Of a stretch of 64,000 nt of DNA, positions 45,560 through 58,371 are shown in pieces. The stretch is from Photobacterium alginatilyticum. Lineage in GTDB: Bacteria > Pseudomonadota > Gammaproteobacteria > Enterobacterales > Vibrionaceae. The notes under the pieces are model-generated. The model was not told the DNA's origin. It worked only from the letters and a program-made list of their open reading frames with translations, and did not search any database. How positions within the stretch are numbered: the stretch's first letter is position 1; every line of letters begins with the position of its first letter. Made by a program: the position numbers and the translations under genes. The stretch is taken from the NCBI RefSeq assembly GCF_009910675.1, contig NZ_RSEJ01000002.1, forward strand, positions 1 through 64,000, read 5' to 3'.

Positions 45560-46264
45560 ATGGCTATCTATCTGCCGGAACTCGATCCGGTCAATACACA
45601 GTTTCCGGTGGCGGAAACCGCCCTGGACGACCCCAACGGACTGCTGGCATTTGGCGGCGACCTGAGACCTGAGCGCCTGCTCTCTGCCTATCGCCAGGGT
45701 ATTTTCCCCTGGTATTCAGAAGGCGAGCCCATCCTCTGGTGGAGCCCGGCCCCGCGTGCCGTCTTCCTTCCCGATAAATTCAGGCCAAGCAAAAGCTTAC
45801 GCAAGTTTTTCCGAAAATCAGGGTACCAAGTCACCCTGAACAAAGCCTGTCACGATGTGATTCGCCTGTGTGCCGACAGCCGTGGCCCGGAAGAAACCTG
45901 GATCACTGCCGATATGATGCAGGCATACCAGCTAATGCATAACCTCGGCTACTGTCATTCAGTAGAAGTATGGCAGGACAGCACCCTCGTAGGCGGTCTC
46001 TATGGAATTCAGATTGGTACTGTGTTCTGCGGCGAGTCAATGTTTTCCCTGGCCGATAATGCATCTAAAATTGCCTTGTGGCTCTTCTGTCAGCATTTTC
46101 ACGCTCACGGCGGCACGCTGATTGACTGTCAGATCATGAATGATCACTTAGCTTCGCTAGGGGCGGTTGAAATTGAACGCTCTCCATTTATGCAATTTTT
46201 GCAACAGCAAAGAGATGCCATACTAGAAGAAAGCTGTTACCAACCTCGGGAGCTGCATCAGTAA
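45560..46264 (+). CDS. aat: Leucyl/phenylalanyl-tRNA--protein transferase
   Basis: 234 aa cytoplasmic enzyme that adds Leu or Phe from tRNA to proteins with N-terminal Lys or Arg, making an N-degron read by ClpS. The segments GLLAFGGDLRPERLLSAYRQGIFPWYSEGEPILWWSPAPRAVF near the N-terminus and GESMFSLADNASKIAL are family hallmarks. Length matches E. coli Aat. It is followed after four bases by bpt, so the pair forms an operon. ClpA and ClpS, which destroy the products, lie a short way downstream. Confidence 0.95.
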   Translation: MAIYLPELDPVNTQFPVAETALDDPNGLLAFGGDLRPERLLSAYRQGIFPWYSEGEPILWWSPAPRAVFLPDKFRPSKSLRKFFRKSGYQVTLNKACHDVIRLCADSRGPEETWITADMMQAYQLMHNLGYCHSVEVWQDSTLVGGLYGIQIGTVFCGESMFSLADNASKIALWLFCQHFHAHGGTLIDCQIMNDHLASLGAVEIERSPFMQFLQQQRDAILEESCYQPRELHQ

Positions 46265-46268
46265 ACTC

Positions 46269-46967
46269 ATGACCAGCTATAATAAATTGTCGCTACGAAT
46301 CGGTCTGACCCCGACCTCTGACTGTAACTACCTGCCCGATGAGCAGGAACAACTTGGCGTGGTCATGGATCACCAGTGGCTGACACCTCTGGGCTATGGC
46401 GTGCTCATCGCTTCAGGCTATCGACGCAGTGGTACTGCGCTATACAGGCCGATGTGCCAATCCTGTCAGGCTTGTACACCATTGCGCGTAAACTGCGAGC
46501 AGTTCGCCCCGTCCAAAAGCCAGAAGCGTCAACTAAACCAGATGAAAAAGCTGCGATGGGAATTTAAACCCAACCTTGACCCCGACTGGTTTGCTCTTTA
46601 CGAACGATATATCCGTCTGCGGCATGCCGGGGGAACTATGTACCCAGCCAACAAAGAGCAGTTCTTTGACTTTTGTACTGCCGCCTGGATGGATACCTTA
46701 TTTTTGCACGTCTATGAGGACGACAAGTTGATAGCAGTTGCCATCACCGATGTCTTCGATGATGCACTCAGCGCCGTCTACAGTTTCTTTGAGCCGGAAT
46801 CTTCACTCTCGCTCGGTACACTCTGCGTGCTGTACCAGATCCAATACGGCAGGCAAACCGGCAGAAAGTGGCTCTACCCCGGCTATCAGATAGATCGCTG
46901 CAAGGCCATGAACTACAAAGTTCGCTTCAAACCCTACCAGAAGCTGATCGATGGTTGCTGGAAATAA
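46269..46967 (+). CDS. bpt: Aspartate/glutamate leucyltransferase (Bpt)
   Basis: 232 aa. Transfers leucine to proteins with N-terminal Asp or Glu, another branch of the bacterial N-end rule; it is related to eukaryotic arginyltransferase ATE1. Conserved features are CxxCxAC (CQSCQAC), followed by TPLRV, and GGTMYPANKEQF. Length is typical for the vibrio enzyme. ATG at 46269 follows aat after four bases with only a distant GGGAG, so translational coupling is likely. Confidence 0.93.
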   Translation: MTSYNKLSLRIGLTPTSDCNYLPDEQEQLGVVMDHQWLTPLGYGVLIASGYRRSGTALYRPMCQSCQACTPLRVNCEQFAPSKSQKRQLNQMKKLRWEFKPNLDPDWFALYERYIRLRHAGGTMYPANKEQFFDFCTAAWMDTLFLHVYEDDKLIAVAITDVFDDALSAVYSFFEPESSLSLGTLCVLYQIQYGRQTGRKWLYPGYQIDRCKAMNYKVRFKPYQKLIDGCWK

Positions 46968-47052
46968 GCCATCGATTATCTATATTAGCGCTCTGATTCG
47001 TCTCAGAATCTGATAAAAAAACGAGAAAATACGTTTTAATACGTCACAATAG

Positions 47053-47081
47053 CTGACAAAGGGTAACGGCAAGGGTAAAAT
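47053..47081 (+). promoter_or_regulatory. Probable sigma-70 promoter of infA
   Basis: CTGACA at 47053-47058 is followed after exactly 17 bases by TAAAAT at 47076-47081. It lies 84 bases before the start codon. Confidence 0.6.
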
Positions 47082-47155
47082 TGCGGCCTAAACTTTACAC
47101 TCAAACAGTTTCAAGGCATTATCCGGCCCGATCAGAAGCATGGCTGGTAGCCTAA

Positions 47156-47383
<228 letters not shown>

Positions 47384-47408
47384 TCTTAATCCAAGATTAA
47401 AGAATGCA

Positions 47409-47444
47409 AATAAAACCCGGCCTGTGTGTCGGGTTTTATTTTTC
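47409..47444 (+). terminator. Terminator of infA
   Basis: The stem AATAAAACCCG/CGGGTTTTATT has a ten-base loop, followed by TTTC. Confidence 0.85.
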
Positions 47445-47452
47445 TGCCAGAT

Positions 47453-47482
47453 AAAAAATAACCGCCATCTGGCGGTTATTTT
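47453..47482 (-). terminator. Terminator of clpA
   Basis: The stem AAAATAACCGCC/GGCGGTTATTTT has a four-base loop and is followed on the minus strand by TTTATC. Confidence 0.88.
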
Positions 47483-47501
47483 GTTCAAGAAACGCTAGCA
47501 C

Positions 47502-49766
47502 CTAGTGAGCTGGTTCCATTTCACTGCTGAACTGGAAGTCCAATTCGTCATTGACGATATCAACGCGTACCGAGCCGCCGTTTACCAGGCAACCAAACAA
47601 CAACTCGTTTGCCATCGGCTTCTTGAGGTTATCCTGAATAACACGGGCCATCGGGCGGGCGCCCATTGCTTTGTCATACCCTTTATTCGCCAGCCACTCA
47701 CGGGCTTCGGACGACACTTCCATCGATACGCCACGGGCATCCAGCTGGGCCTGCAACTCAACGATGAACTTATCAACCACTTGCGAGATAACATCTTTCT
47801 CAAGGTGATTGAACCAGATAATGCCATCAAGACGGTTACGGAACTCAGGGGTAAAGATACGCTTGATTTCCGACATCGCATCCAGGCTGTGATCCTGCTG
47901 AATCAGGCCAATTGACTTACGTACTGTCTCTTTCACACCGGCATTGGTAGTCATCACCAAGATCACATTGCGGAAGTCCGCCTTGCGACCATTGTTATCA
48001 GTCAGCGTACCGTTATCCATCACCTGCAACAACAGGTTGAACACATCAGGGTGCGCCTTCTCGATCTCATCCAGCAGAACGACAGCATGCGGATTCTTGA
48101 TCACGGCATCGGTCAGCAAACCACCCTGGTCATACCCTACGTAGCCCGGAGGTGCACCGATCAAGCGGCTTACCGTATGGCGCTCCATGTACTCGGACAT
48201 ATCAAAACGCAGTAGCTCGATACCGAGTGTTCGTGCCAACTGGACCGTTACTTCGGTTTTACCGACCCCTGTCGGGCCAGCAAACAGGAAGGACCCCACA
48301 GGTTTGTTATCGGCACCCAGACCTGCACGGCTCAACTTGATCGCCTCTGTCAGCACATCGATGGCAGGATCCTGGCCAAACACCAGCATTTTCAGCTTGT
48401 TATCGAGTTTCTGCAAGACATCGCGGTCGCTTGATGATACCGACTTCTCGGGAATTCGCGCCATCTTGGCAATCATTGCCTCGATATCACTGACATTGAC
48501 GGTTTTCTTACGACGGCTAGCCGGAGCCAAGCGACAACGCGCTCCCGCCTCGTCAATCACATCAATGGCCTTGTCCGGCAGGTGACGTTCATTAATGTAT
48601 TTCGCCGACAGCTCAACAGCCGCACGAATGGCCTTATTGGTAAAGCGTACTTCATGGTGCGCTTCGTATTTAGGTTTCAGCCCCATCAGGATCTTGGTGG
48701 TATCGTCCAGCGACGGCTCGACAATATCAATCTTCTGGAAGCGGCGTGAGAGTGCCCGTTCTTTCTCGAAGATATTGCTGTATTCCTGATAGGTCGTCGA
48801 CCCCATGCAGCGAATTTTACCACTGCTCAGCAATGGCTTGATGAGGTTAGCGGCATCAACCTGGCCGCCAGAGGCAGCACCAGCACCGATAATAGTGTGG
48901 ATCTCGTCAATGAAGAGAACCGCGTGGTCTTCTTTTTCCAGCTGCTTCAGAATGCCTTTGAAGCGCTTCTCGAAGTCACCACGATATTTGGTACCGGCAA
49001 GCAGGGAACCAATATCCAGCGAGTAAATGACGCAGTCTTTGATAATGTCCGGCACCTGGCCTTCAACAATGCGCCATGCCAGCCCTTCGGCGATGGCTGT
49101 CTTACCGACACCGGCTTCACCTACCAGCAGCGGATTGTTTTTACGGCGGCGGCACAAAACCTGTACGGTACGCTCAAGCTCGTGATCTCGGCCTATCAGC
49201 GGGTCGATTCCGCCTGCACGGGCCAGTTGGTTCAGGTTGGTTGCAAAGTTTTCTAGCTTATCCTCGGAATTCTGTTCGGCACGCGGTTCGTCCCCGCCCA
49301 CATCAGAACCGTTCAGGTCATCGTTATCGCTGTCTTTGACTGTTCCATGAGAAATAAAGTTAACCACGTCAAGGCGGCTAATATCACTCTTCTTCAGTAG
49401 GTAGGCAGCGTGGGACTCCTGCTCGCTGAAAATGGCGACCAGCACATTGGCACCGGTAACTTCACTGCGGCCGGAAGATTGGACGTGGAACACGGCACGC
49501 TGCAGCACGCGCTGGAAACTCAGCGTAGGCTGCGTCTCGCGGCTTTCATCATCAGCCGGGATCAGCGGTGTCGTCTGTTCAATAAACGAATCGAGCTCTT
49601 TACGTAATGTATCCAGATCAGCTCGGCAAGCCAGCAACGCCTCTTGCGCTGCCGCATTATCTAACAATGCCAAGAGCAGATGCTCAACAGTCATAAACTC
49701 ATGGCGTTTTTCCCTTGCTCTTGCGAATGCACCGTTCAGACTTGCTTCAAGTTCTTTGTTTAGCAT
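47502..49766 (-). CDS. clpA: ATP-dependent Clp protease ATP-binding subunit ClpA
   Basis: 754 aa HSP100 unfoldase that feeds ClpP. The N-domain (residues 1-140) binds ClpS. D1 has Walker [10 protein letters not shown] near residue 216 and Walker [13 protein letters not shown]2 has GPTGVGKTE near residue 497 and [12 protein letters not shown]. No M-domain coiled coil is present, so it is ClpA rather than ClpB or ClpC. ATG at 49766 has GGGAGG seven bases upstream. It follows clpS after 47 bases in the same direction. Confidence 0.97.
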   Translation of the reverse strand: MLNKELEASLNGAFARAREKRHEFMTVEHLLLALLDNAAAQEALLACRADLDTLRKELDSFIEQTTPLIPADDESRETQPTLSFQRVLQRAVFHVQSSGRSEVTGANVLVAIFSEQESHAAYLLKKSDISRLDVVNFISHGTVKDSDNDDLNGSDVGGDEPRAEQNSEDKLENFATNLNQLARAGGIDPLIGRDHELERTVQVLCRRRKNNPLLVGEAGVGKTAIAEGLAWRIVEGQVPDIIKDCVIYSLDIGSLLAGTKYRGDFEKRFKGILKQLEKEDHAVLFIDEIHTIIGAGAASGGQVDAANLIKPLLSSGKIRCMGSTTYQEYSNIFEKERALSRRFQKIDIVEPSLDDTTKILMGLKPKYEAHHEVRFTNKAIRAAVELSAKYINERHLPDKAIDVIDEAGARCRLAPASRRKKTVNVSDIEAMIAKMARIPEKSVSSSDRDVLQKLDNKLKMLVFGQDPAIDVLTEAIKLSRAGLGADNKPVGSFLFAGPTGVGKTEVTVQLARTLGIELLRFDMSEYMERHTVSRLIGAPPGYVGYDQGGLLTDAVIKNPHAVVLLDEIEKAHPDVFNLLLQVMDNGTLTDNNGRKADFRNVILVMTTNAGVKETVRKSIGLIQQDHSLDAMSEIKRIFTPEFRNRLDGIIWFNHLEKDVISQVVDKFIVELQAQLDARGVSMEVSSEAREWLANKGYDKAMGARPMARVIQDNLKKPMANELLFGCLVNGGSVRVDIVNDELDFQFSSEMEPAH

Positions 49767-49813
49767 AAGGCACCTCCCCTAAATACCACTCAAAATGGTG
49801 TGCCGGAAAAAGT

Positions 49814-50134
49814 TCAAGCTTTTTCCTTCGTACACAGTAGCGGATGTTCATGCTCCCTCGCATACATCATCACTTGTGCCACCTTCGTCTCGGCGACTTC
49901 AGCGGTAAAGGTTCCACATACTGCTTTCCCTTCGTAATGCACAGTAAGCATCAACTGTGTGGCTTTCTCCAGATCCATGGAGAAGAACTTCTGTAACACT
50001 TCTATCACAAAATCCATCGGAGTGTAATCATCATTGTTTAAAATAACTTTATACATCGATGGTGGCTTAACCTGAGTATCCTCCTCGTCTAGTACGTCAG
50101 ACTCAGGAATAATCCATTCATATAACTTGCTCAT
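49814..50134 (-). CDS. clpS: ATP-dependent Clp protease adaptor ClpS
   Basis: 106 aa N-recognin adaptor that delivers N-degron substrates to ClpA. The segment [24 protein letters not shown] (about residues 28-51) holds the conserved NDDxTPM binding pocket. The C-terminal [23 protein letters not shown] is also typical. It lies upstream of clpA and divergent from cspD, the conserved gammaproteobacterial arrangement. Together with aat and bpt it completes an N-end-rule set within 5 kb. Confidence 0.96.
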   Translation of the reverse strand: MSKLYEWIIPESDVLDEEDTQVKPPSMYKVILNNDDYTPMDFVIEVLQKFFSMDLEKATQLMLTVHYEGKAVCGTFTAEVAETKVAQVMMYAREHEHPLLCTKEKA

Positions 50135-50218
50135 AATCTCATCTTAGTCATTTGTTCAAGGGCTTGCTACATCATCTGCATAGAAACAAGGATTTTATGA
50201 AAATGTTATAGTATGCAC

Positions 50219-50246
50219 TTGACTGTCTAGCTCTTTTTACTAAAGT
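50219..50246 (+). promoter_or_regulatory. Possible promoter of cspD
   Basis: TTGACT is followed after 16 bases by TAAAGT. It predicts a leader of about 105 bases containing the 12-bp inverted repeat at 50281-50325. Confidence 0.4.
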
Positions 50247-50280
50247 GTAACCTGTAGTAGATAATAACTGCATCAAAATA

Positions 50281-50325
50281 GCATTAGTATGCAAGTCGTG
50301 GTAAAAAGGAACGGCATACTAATGC
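50281..50325 (+). repeat. Perfect 12-bp inverted repeat in the cspD leader
   Basis: GCATTAGTATGC and GCATACTAATGC are exact reverse complements separated by 21 bases. A third partial copy, TAGTATGCA, lies at 50209-50217 near the divergent clpS start. It could be a stem-loop in the cspD mRNA or a pair of protein-binding half sites. Confidence 0.7.
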
Positions 50326-50360
50326 AAAATGGATCTTGAATGCAAAGAGGGATGTAAAGC

Positions 50361-50582
50361 ATGGCAACAGGTACAGTTAAATGGTTCAATAACGCAAAAG
50401 GCTTCGGTTTCATTTGCCCTGAAAGTGGCGAAGGCGATATTTTTGCACACTATTCAACTATCCAAATGGATGGATACCGCACTCTCAAGGCTGGCCAGCA
50501 GGTCAACTACACTGTCGAGACGGGTCCTAAGGGTTTCCATGCCAGAGAGATAGTCCCTGTCGAAGGTGAAGTGGCAAAATAA
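50361..50582 (+). CDS. cspD: Cold-shock-like protein CspD
   Basis: 73 aa OB-fold nucleic-acid-binding protein. RNP1 is KGFGFICP (about residues 13-20) and RNP2 is DIFAHYSTI (about 27-35). In E. coli CspD is made in stationary phase and inhibits replication. The position next to clpS, divergent, matches cspD rather than other csp genes. ATG at 50361 has GAGGGA upstream. Confidence 0.94.
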   Translation: MATGTVKWFNNAKGFGFICPESGEGDIFAHYSTIQMDGYRTLKAGQQVNYTVETGPKGFHAREIVPVEGEVAK

Positions 50583-50611
50583 TCCGCGATCAACTTTGTA
50601 CATCAATTTCT

Positions 50612-50638
50612 AAGGTGAGCCGAGGCTCGCCTTTTTTA
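50612..50638 (+). terminator. Terminator of cspD
   Basis: The stem AAGGTGAGCC/GGCTCGCCTT has one wobble pair and a short loop, followed by a T-run. Confidence 0.85.
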
Positions 50639-50931
50639 TTGTCGCCCCAAACCTGCTACTCCGCCGCTCATTATTCATGCTGCGCCATCTTATCCGGGCC
50701 TGTTTTCCTCATGCCTAAAGTGAATAGTTACTGAATAAAGCAACCTCACCACTATTAACATTTCTATTAACAATCACACGCTCTTTGCAGCCTTATCTTC
50801 TATCATAAGCTAAAAAATCGCTGACGAACATCTTGCGCCGATAACCCTATATCAGAAATGAGGGACTCGACAGCTGTTTCAGGGAGTTACAGACAAAGCG
50901 GCTAACCGTCACAAAATAGCCAGACGGCTCC
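50639..50931. other. Spacer between cspD and icd, no gene seen
   Basis: No frame with a good start was found on either strand in this 293-base stretch. Confidence 0.5.
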
Positions 50932-50963
50932 AATAAAAAAGGCTCAGCCGAAGCTGAGCCTTT
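50932..50963 (-). terminator. Terminator of icd
   Basis: The stem AAAGGCTCAGC/GCTGAGCCTTT has a four-base loop and is followed on the minus strand by TTTATTGG. Confidence 0.9.
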
Positions 50964-50987
50964 GTCTATCCGGATGGATATATTTGA

Positions 50988-52241
50988 TTACTTCATCTGC
51001 TCGATCATGTCATCGGCAAACTCAGAACACTTACGTAGTGTTGCACCTTCCATCTGGCGCTCAAAGTCGTAAGTCACAGTCTTGTTACTGATTGCCGCTT
51101 CCATCGAGCTGATAATCAGATCTGCCGCTTCAGTCCAGCCTAGGTGGCGAAGCATCATTTCAGCAGACAGGATCAGTGAGCCTGGGTTAACTTTATCCTG
51201 ACCGGCATACTTAGGCGCAGTACCGTGAGTTGCTTCGAACAGCGCCACACCGTCACCGATGTTTGCACCCGGAGCAATACCGATACCACCAACCTGCGCT
51301 GCCAGAGCATCAGAAACGTAGTCACCGTTTAGGTTCATCGTTGCAATCACATCATACTCCGCAGGACGAAGCAGGATTTGCTGCAGGAAGGCATCGGCGA
51401 TGCTGTCCTTGATAACGATCTCTTTACCGGTATTTGGATTCTTCAGGGTCATCCAAGGGCCACCGTCTAGTAGCTCTGCACCGAATTCCGCTGCCACTTC
51501 GTAACCCCAGTCTTTGAAGGCACCTTCGGTGAACTTCATGATGTTACCTTTGTGAACCAGCGTCAGAGAATCACGATCATTATCGATAGTGTACTGCAGT
51601 GCTGCACGGACAAGACGCTTAGTACCTTCTTCAGAGACAGGTTTGATACCTACACCACACTGCTGTGGGAAACGGATCTTAGTCGCACCCATTTCGTCTT
51701 GCAGGAACTTGATAACTTTGTCTGCTTCCTCGGTACCCGCCTGGAATTCAACACCGGCATAGATATCTTCCGAGTTTTCACGGTAGATAACCATATCCGT
51801 TAGATCTGGGCGTTTAAGAGGACTTGGTACGCCGTCAAAATAACGAACAGGACGTGCACAGATGTACAGGTCTAGTTCTTGGCGTAGAGCAACGTTAAGT
51901 GAACGAATACCACCACCTACAGGAGTGGTTAGCGGGCCTTTGATGGCCACTTTATATTCGCGAATGAAATCTAAAGTTTCTTGCGGTAACCATGCGTCTT
52001 CGCCGTATACCTGAGTTGATTTCTCACCTGTGTAGATTTCCATCCACTCAATTTTACGGTCACCTGCATAGGCTTTTTCTACCGCCGCATCGACAACTTT
52101 GATCATAGCAGGGCTTACATCAACACCGATACCATCGCCTTCGATGTATGGAATTACCGGGTTGTTAGGAACGACCAGTTTACCTTCTGCGTCAAGAGTA
52201 ATCTTCTGACCTTCAACTGGTACAACTACTTTACTATCCAT
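50988..52241 (-). CDS. icd: NADP-dependent isocitrate dehydrogenase
   Basis: 417 aa citric-acid-cycle enzyme that oxidises isocitrate to 2-oxoglutarate and CO2 with NADP. The substrate loop [14 protein letters not shown] (about residues 125-170) carries the phosphorylatable serine region known from E. coli. The metal site lies in the C-terminal half ([19 protein letters not shown] segment, here [15 protein letters not shown]). [30 protein letters not shown] is a family hallmark. ATG at 52241 has AGGAG seven bases upstream. Length is the same as E. coli Icd. It is divergent from rluE, as in E. coli. Confidence 0.97.
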   Translation of the reverse strand: MDSKVVVPVEGQKITLDAEGKLVVPNNPVIPYIEGDGIGVDVSPAMIKVVDAAVEKAYAGDRKIEWMEIYTGEKSTQVYGEDAWLPQETLDFIREYKVAIKGPLTTPVGGGIRSLNVALRQELDLYICARPVRYFDGVPSPLKRPDLTDMVIYRENSEDIYAGVEFQAGTEEADKVIKFLQDEMGATKIRFPQQCGVGIKPVSEEGTKRLVRAALQYTIDNDRDSLTLVHKGNIMKFTEGAFKDWGYEVAAEFGAELLDGGPWMTLKNPNTGKEIVIKDSIADAFLQQILLRPAEYDVIATMNLNGDYVSDALAAQVGGIGIAPGANIGDGVALFEATHGTAPKYAGQDKVNPGSLILSAEMMLRHLGWTEAADLIISSMEAAISNKTVTYDFERQMEGATLRKCSEFADDMIEQMK

Positions 52242-52383
52242 TTAAATCTCCTAGCGTCCATTTGTTATCTTTTTGTAAGATGCGGGCAAATCATACTTGA
52301 AATTTTATCGATACGCCACTCGGGTTGTTTTTAGCGTATAATAGGCGGGTCAATTTAGTCACCCCCAGCACAGCACGCTATTT

Positions 52384-53028
52384 ATGAAGCCAAACACCTC
52401 GTCACGTCAACCGACACGTTCTAATAATGAGCGTAGAGCATCAAGAAAATATAATAAACCCAAACGCCCTCGCGGCCCGCAAAAGATCATATTATTTAAC
52501 AAACCTTATAACGTTTTGACCCAGTTTAGTGGCGAACCGGGAGATAAAACACTGTCTGATTACGTCCCGGTGAAGGACGTTTACCCGGCAGGAAGGCTTG
52601 ATAAAGACAGCGAGGGTTTATTGGTACTGACCAATGACGGCATACTCCAGGCCCGCCTCACGCAGCCACAATCCAAACAGCCGAAAATATACTGGGTACA
52701 GGTTGAAGGGGCCCCGAGCGAGGAGCAGCTCGACCAACTCCGTAAAGGCGTCACTCTGAAAGATGGCCCGACCCTGCCAGCAGGGATCGAACGCATTGAG
52801 CACCCCGACATCTGGGACCGCAACCCGCCAATCCGTGAGCGGAAAAATATTCCGACCACCTGGTTGGCTATCACCTTAAAAGAGGGGCGAAATCGCCAGG
52901 TGCGCCGTATGACGGCACATATCGGTTTTCCGACCCTGCGACTCATCCGCCACAAAATGGCCAGCTGGACTGTCGAAGGCCTCGCCCCGGGCGAGTGGCG
53001 AGAGGTCAAGCTTTCGCAAACCACCTAA
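52384..53028 (+). CDS. rluE: 23S rRNA pseudouridine synthase E
   Basis: 214 aa RsuA-family pseudouridine synthase; RluE modifies U2457 of 23S rRNA. The catalytic Asp is in [18 protein letters not shown] (about residues 64-81). The N-terminal 30 residues are basic and low-complexity ([21 protein letters not shown]), followed by [15 protein letters not shown]. The C-terminal [24 protein letters not shown] is conserved. Assignment to RluE rather than RluB/RluF relies on its size, the lack of an S4 domain and its position next to icd. Confidence 0.92.
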   Translation: MKPNTSSRQPTRSNNERRASRKYNKPKRPRGPQKIILFNKPYNVLTQFSGEPGDKTLSDYVPVKDVYPAGRLDKDSEGLLVLTNDGILQARLTQPQSKQPKIYWVQVEGAPSEEQLDQLRKGVTLKDGPTLPAGIERIEHPDIWDRNPPIRERKNIPTTWLAITLKEGRNRQVRRMTAHIGFPTLRLIRHKMASWTVEGLAPGEWREVKLSQTT

Positions 53029-54502
<1,474 letters not shown>

Positions 54503-54515
54503 GGGAGTTGCGCAC

Positions 54516-55133
54516 GTGGCACAAACTTTATATGACCGTACCATCGCGTTTGCCGGTATTTGCCAGGCAGTGAAACTTGTTCAGCAGGTTGCCCGTGACG
54601 GCACTTGTGATCGCGATGCACTGGAAGCCTGTTTAAACAGTATTGTGGTAACAGATCCTTCCAACACAATTGAAATCTACGGCTGCGAGGCCAATCTGCG
54701 TATGGGTCTTGAGACGCTGTCTGCAGAGATTGACAGCACGCCGTCTGGAAACGAGATCACCCGTTATCTAGTCAGTGTCATGGCGCTGGAGCGTAAGCTA
54801 TCGAGCCGCCGTGACAGCATGGCGCAGCTGGGCGACCGTATTGATACCGCCAAACGTCAGATTGATCATTTCGAGCTGCTCGATGATCAAATGGTGAGCA
54901 ACCTAGCCAACATTTACCTGGACATCATCAGCCCACTCGGGCCACGGATTCAGGTAACTGGTACCCCGGCTCACCTGCAGCAACAGAGCGTCCAGCATAA
55001 GGTCCGTGCCTTGCTGCTTGCAGCAGTACGCGGAGCCGTGCTCTGGCGCCAGGTAGGCGGTAAACGCCGCCACCTGATTTTTGGCCGCAAACAGATGGTC
55101 GAACAGGCAAAAATCTTACTTGCCCGCAGCTAA
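54516..55133 (+). CDS. hflD: High-frequency lysogenisation protein HflD homologue
   Basis: 205 aa, membrane-associated helical protein. In E. coli it binds phage lambda CII; its normal role is unclear. The N-terminus [28 protein letters not shown] and C-terminal [19 protein letters not shown] are typical. The start is GTG at 54516 with AAGGGAG eight bases upstream. The longer open frame from 54405 lies inside mnmA and is not used. It is placed between mnmA and purB as in other gammaproteobacteria. Confidence 0.93.
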   Translation: MAQTLYDRTIAFAGICQAVKLVQQVARDGTCDRDALEACLNSIVVTDPSNTIEIYGCEANLRMGLETLSAEIDSTPSGNEITRYLVSVMALERKLSSRRDSMAQLGDRIDTAKRQIDHFELLDDQMVSNLANIYLDIISPLGPRIQVTGTPAHLQQQSVQHKVRALLLAAVRGAVLWRQVGGKRRHLIFGRKQMVEQAKILLARS

Positions 55134-55266
55134 ATAGACACCAGGTATTTACCGGGCTTTCGGTAAATACCCTGAATAATAACGGCTTAGTTCACTGTAG
55201 TGTTCAGCAAGCAACACCACAGTGGCTAGCGGTTACAGCAACACATTGTTTAACCCCTCTAATTAA

Positions 55267-56652
<1,386 letters not shown>

Positions 56653-56672
56653 TCACTATCTGAGACCAATTC

Positions 56673-56701
56673 AAGGGCCAGCGATATGCTGGCCTTTTTT
56701 G
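56673..56701 (+). terminator. Terminator of purB
   Basis: The stem GGCCAGC/GCTGGCC has a five-base loop, extended by A:T pairs and followed by TTTTTT. Confidence 0.9.
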
Positions 56702-56772
56702 TGTGCGATGCTTCCATCCGCCCCCCCTTTTTTAAAACACTTTATTTCTTTTAATATCAATAATATACCTTA

Positions 56773-56795
56773 AAGATGCATTTTTAATACAACTT
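56773..56795 (+). promoter_or_regulatory. NsrR-like operator A upstream of norV
   Basis: The site begins AAGATGCATTT and ends AATACAACTT, an imperfect palindrome of 23 bases that resembles the gammaproteobacterial NsrR motif (AAGATGCATTT/AAATGCATCTT). It lies just upstream of the -35 TTGACC at 56801. Confidence 0.6.
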
Positions 56796-56800
56796 TACAC

Positions 56801-56829
56801 TTGACCAAAATCACCCTGCGACTTAACAT
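56801..56829 (+). promoter_or_regulatory. Probable sigma-70 promoter of norVW
   Basis: TTGACC is followed after 17 bases by TAACAT. No GG-N10-GC sigma-54 element of the kind used by NorR-controlled norVW promoters was seen nearby. Confidence 0.5.
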
Positions 56830-56850
56830 GCATTCAAAATACATGTTAAG
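56822..56850 (+). promoter_or_regulatory. NsrR-like operator B overlapping the norV promoter
   Basis: CTTAACATG and CATGTTAAG form exact nine-base arms around CATTCAAAATA. The inner part ATGCATTCAAAATACAT fits the NsrR pattern. It overlaps the -10, so a bound repressor would block transcription. Confidence 0.65.
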
Positions 56851-56869
56851 CATTTTATAGGTAAGTTGT

Positions 56870-58360
56870 ATGTCTATTCACGTTAAAAACAATATCCACT
56901 GGGTTGGTCAACGCGACTGGGAAATTCGTGATTTTCACGGCACGGAATACAAAACCCTTAAGGGTACCAGCTATAACAGTTACCTGATCCGTGAAGGTAA
57001 AAACGTGCTAATTGACACCGTCGACCATAAATTCAGCTACGATTTCGTACAAAAGCTGGAGCAGGAAATCAACCTGAACGATATCGATCTGATTGTTATT
57101 AACCATGCAGAAGAGGATCACGCCGGTGCACTCTCTCTGCTAATGTCGAAGATCCCCAATACACCTATTTACTGTACAGAAAATGCCGTTGATTCTATTA
57201 CCGGTCATCATCATCATCCCGAGTGGAACTTCAACACCGTAAAAACGGGTGACAGCATTGATATCGGCAACGGCAAGTCACTGGTGTTTATCGAAACACC
57301 GATGCTGCACTGGCCGGACAGCATGATGACTTACATGACTGAAGACGCAGTACTCTTCAGTAACGACGCCTTCGGTCAGCACTACTGCGACGAGCGCCTG
57401 TTCAACGACGAAGTAGAGTACAACGAACTGATGGAGCAGTGCCTGCGCTACTACTCCAACATCCTGACACCATTCAGCCCATTGGTAACAGCAAAAATCC
57501 ATGAAGTCCTTGGCTTCAACCTACCGGTCGATATGGTAGCAACCTCTCACGGTGTGATCTGGCGTGACAACCCAACGCAGATCATCGAAAAGTACCTGGA
57601 ATGGGCTGATGAGTACAAAGAGGACAAAATCACTATCTTCTACGACTCTATGTCAAACAACACCCGTATGATGGCTGATGCCATTGCGCAAGGTATGACT
57701 GAAGCCGATCCGAATGTTGCCGTGAAAATCTTCAATGTCTCCCGTCATGACAAGAATGAAATCCTGGCAAATGTGTTCTGCTCCAAGGGTATCCTGGTTG
57801 GCTCATCAACAATGAACAACGTCATGATGCCTAAAATTGCGGGGATGCTAGAAGAGATTACCGGTCTGCGCTTCAAGGGCAAAAAAGCAGGAGCCTTCGG
57901 TAGCTATGGCTGGAACGGCGGGGCTGTTGACCGAATCCATGCCCGCCTGACAGACGCAGGCTTCTTTACCACCATAGGTATGAAAGCCAAATGGCGCCCT
58001 GATGGCAATGCACTGGAAGAATGCCGCGAGCACGGACGTAAAATCGCACGCGAATGGGCACTGCAACCAGTTCCAACAAGCGAAGTAAATACTTCGCAGC
58101 CAGCAGAGCAGGCAAAACCTGAAGTCTCTATTGCTCAGCCTGCAACAGTGAAAAGCAATAACGACACCCCGGCAGAAAAAAACACAACTGGCGACAGCAC
58201 TGAAAAGCAGATTTGTACTGTCTGTCAGTGGGTTTACGACCCAGAACTAGGTGAGCCGAACCAAGACGTTGCACCGGGAACCGCCTGGAATGACGTACCG
58301 GACTACTTCCTGTGCCCGGATTGCGGTATCGGTAAAGAAGTTTTTGAACCTATAGCCTGA
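56870..58360 (+). CDS. norV: Anaerobic nitric oxide reductase flavorubredoxin
   Basis: 496 aa. Reduces nitric oxide to nitrous oxide in the cytoplasm under anaerobic conditions. The N-terminal beta-lactamase-like di-iron domain has H79, E81, D83 and H84 (HAEEDH), as in E. coli NorV. The flavodoxin domain starts near residue 253 ([17 protein letters not shown]). A C-terminal rubredoxin domain (about 440-494) has CTVC and CPDC. The linker between flavodoxin and rubredoxin is Pro/Ala/Thr-rich. It is followed 11 bases later by norW. Confidence 0.95.
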   Translation: MSIHVKNNIHWVGQRDWEIRDFHGTEYKTLKGTSYNSYLIREGKNVLIDTVDHKFSYDFVQKLEQEINLNDIDLIVINHAEEDHAGALSLLMSKIPNTPIYCTENAVDSITGHHHHPEWNFNTVKTGDSIDIGNGKSLVFIETPMLHWPDSMMTYMTEDAVLFSNDAFGQHYCDERLFNDEVEYNELMEQCLRYYSNILTPFSPLVTAKIHEVLGFNLPVDMVATSHGVIWRDNPTQIIEKYLEWADEYKEDKITIFYDSMSNNTRMMADAIAQGMTEADPNVAVKIFNVSRHDKNEILANVFCSKGILVGSSTMNNVMMPKIAGMLEEITGLRFKGKKAGAFGSYGWNGGAVDRIHARLTDAGFFTTIGMKAKWRPDGNALEECREHGRKIAREWALQPVPTSEVNTSQPAEQAKPEVSIAQPATVKSNNDTPAEKNTTGDSTEKQICTVCQWVYDPELGEPNQDVAPGTAWNDVPDYFLCPDCGIGKEVFEPIA

Positions 58361-58371
58361 GGACGTGACTG

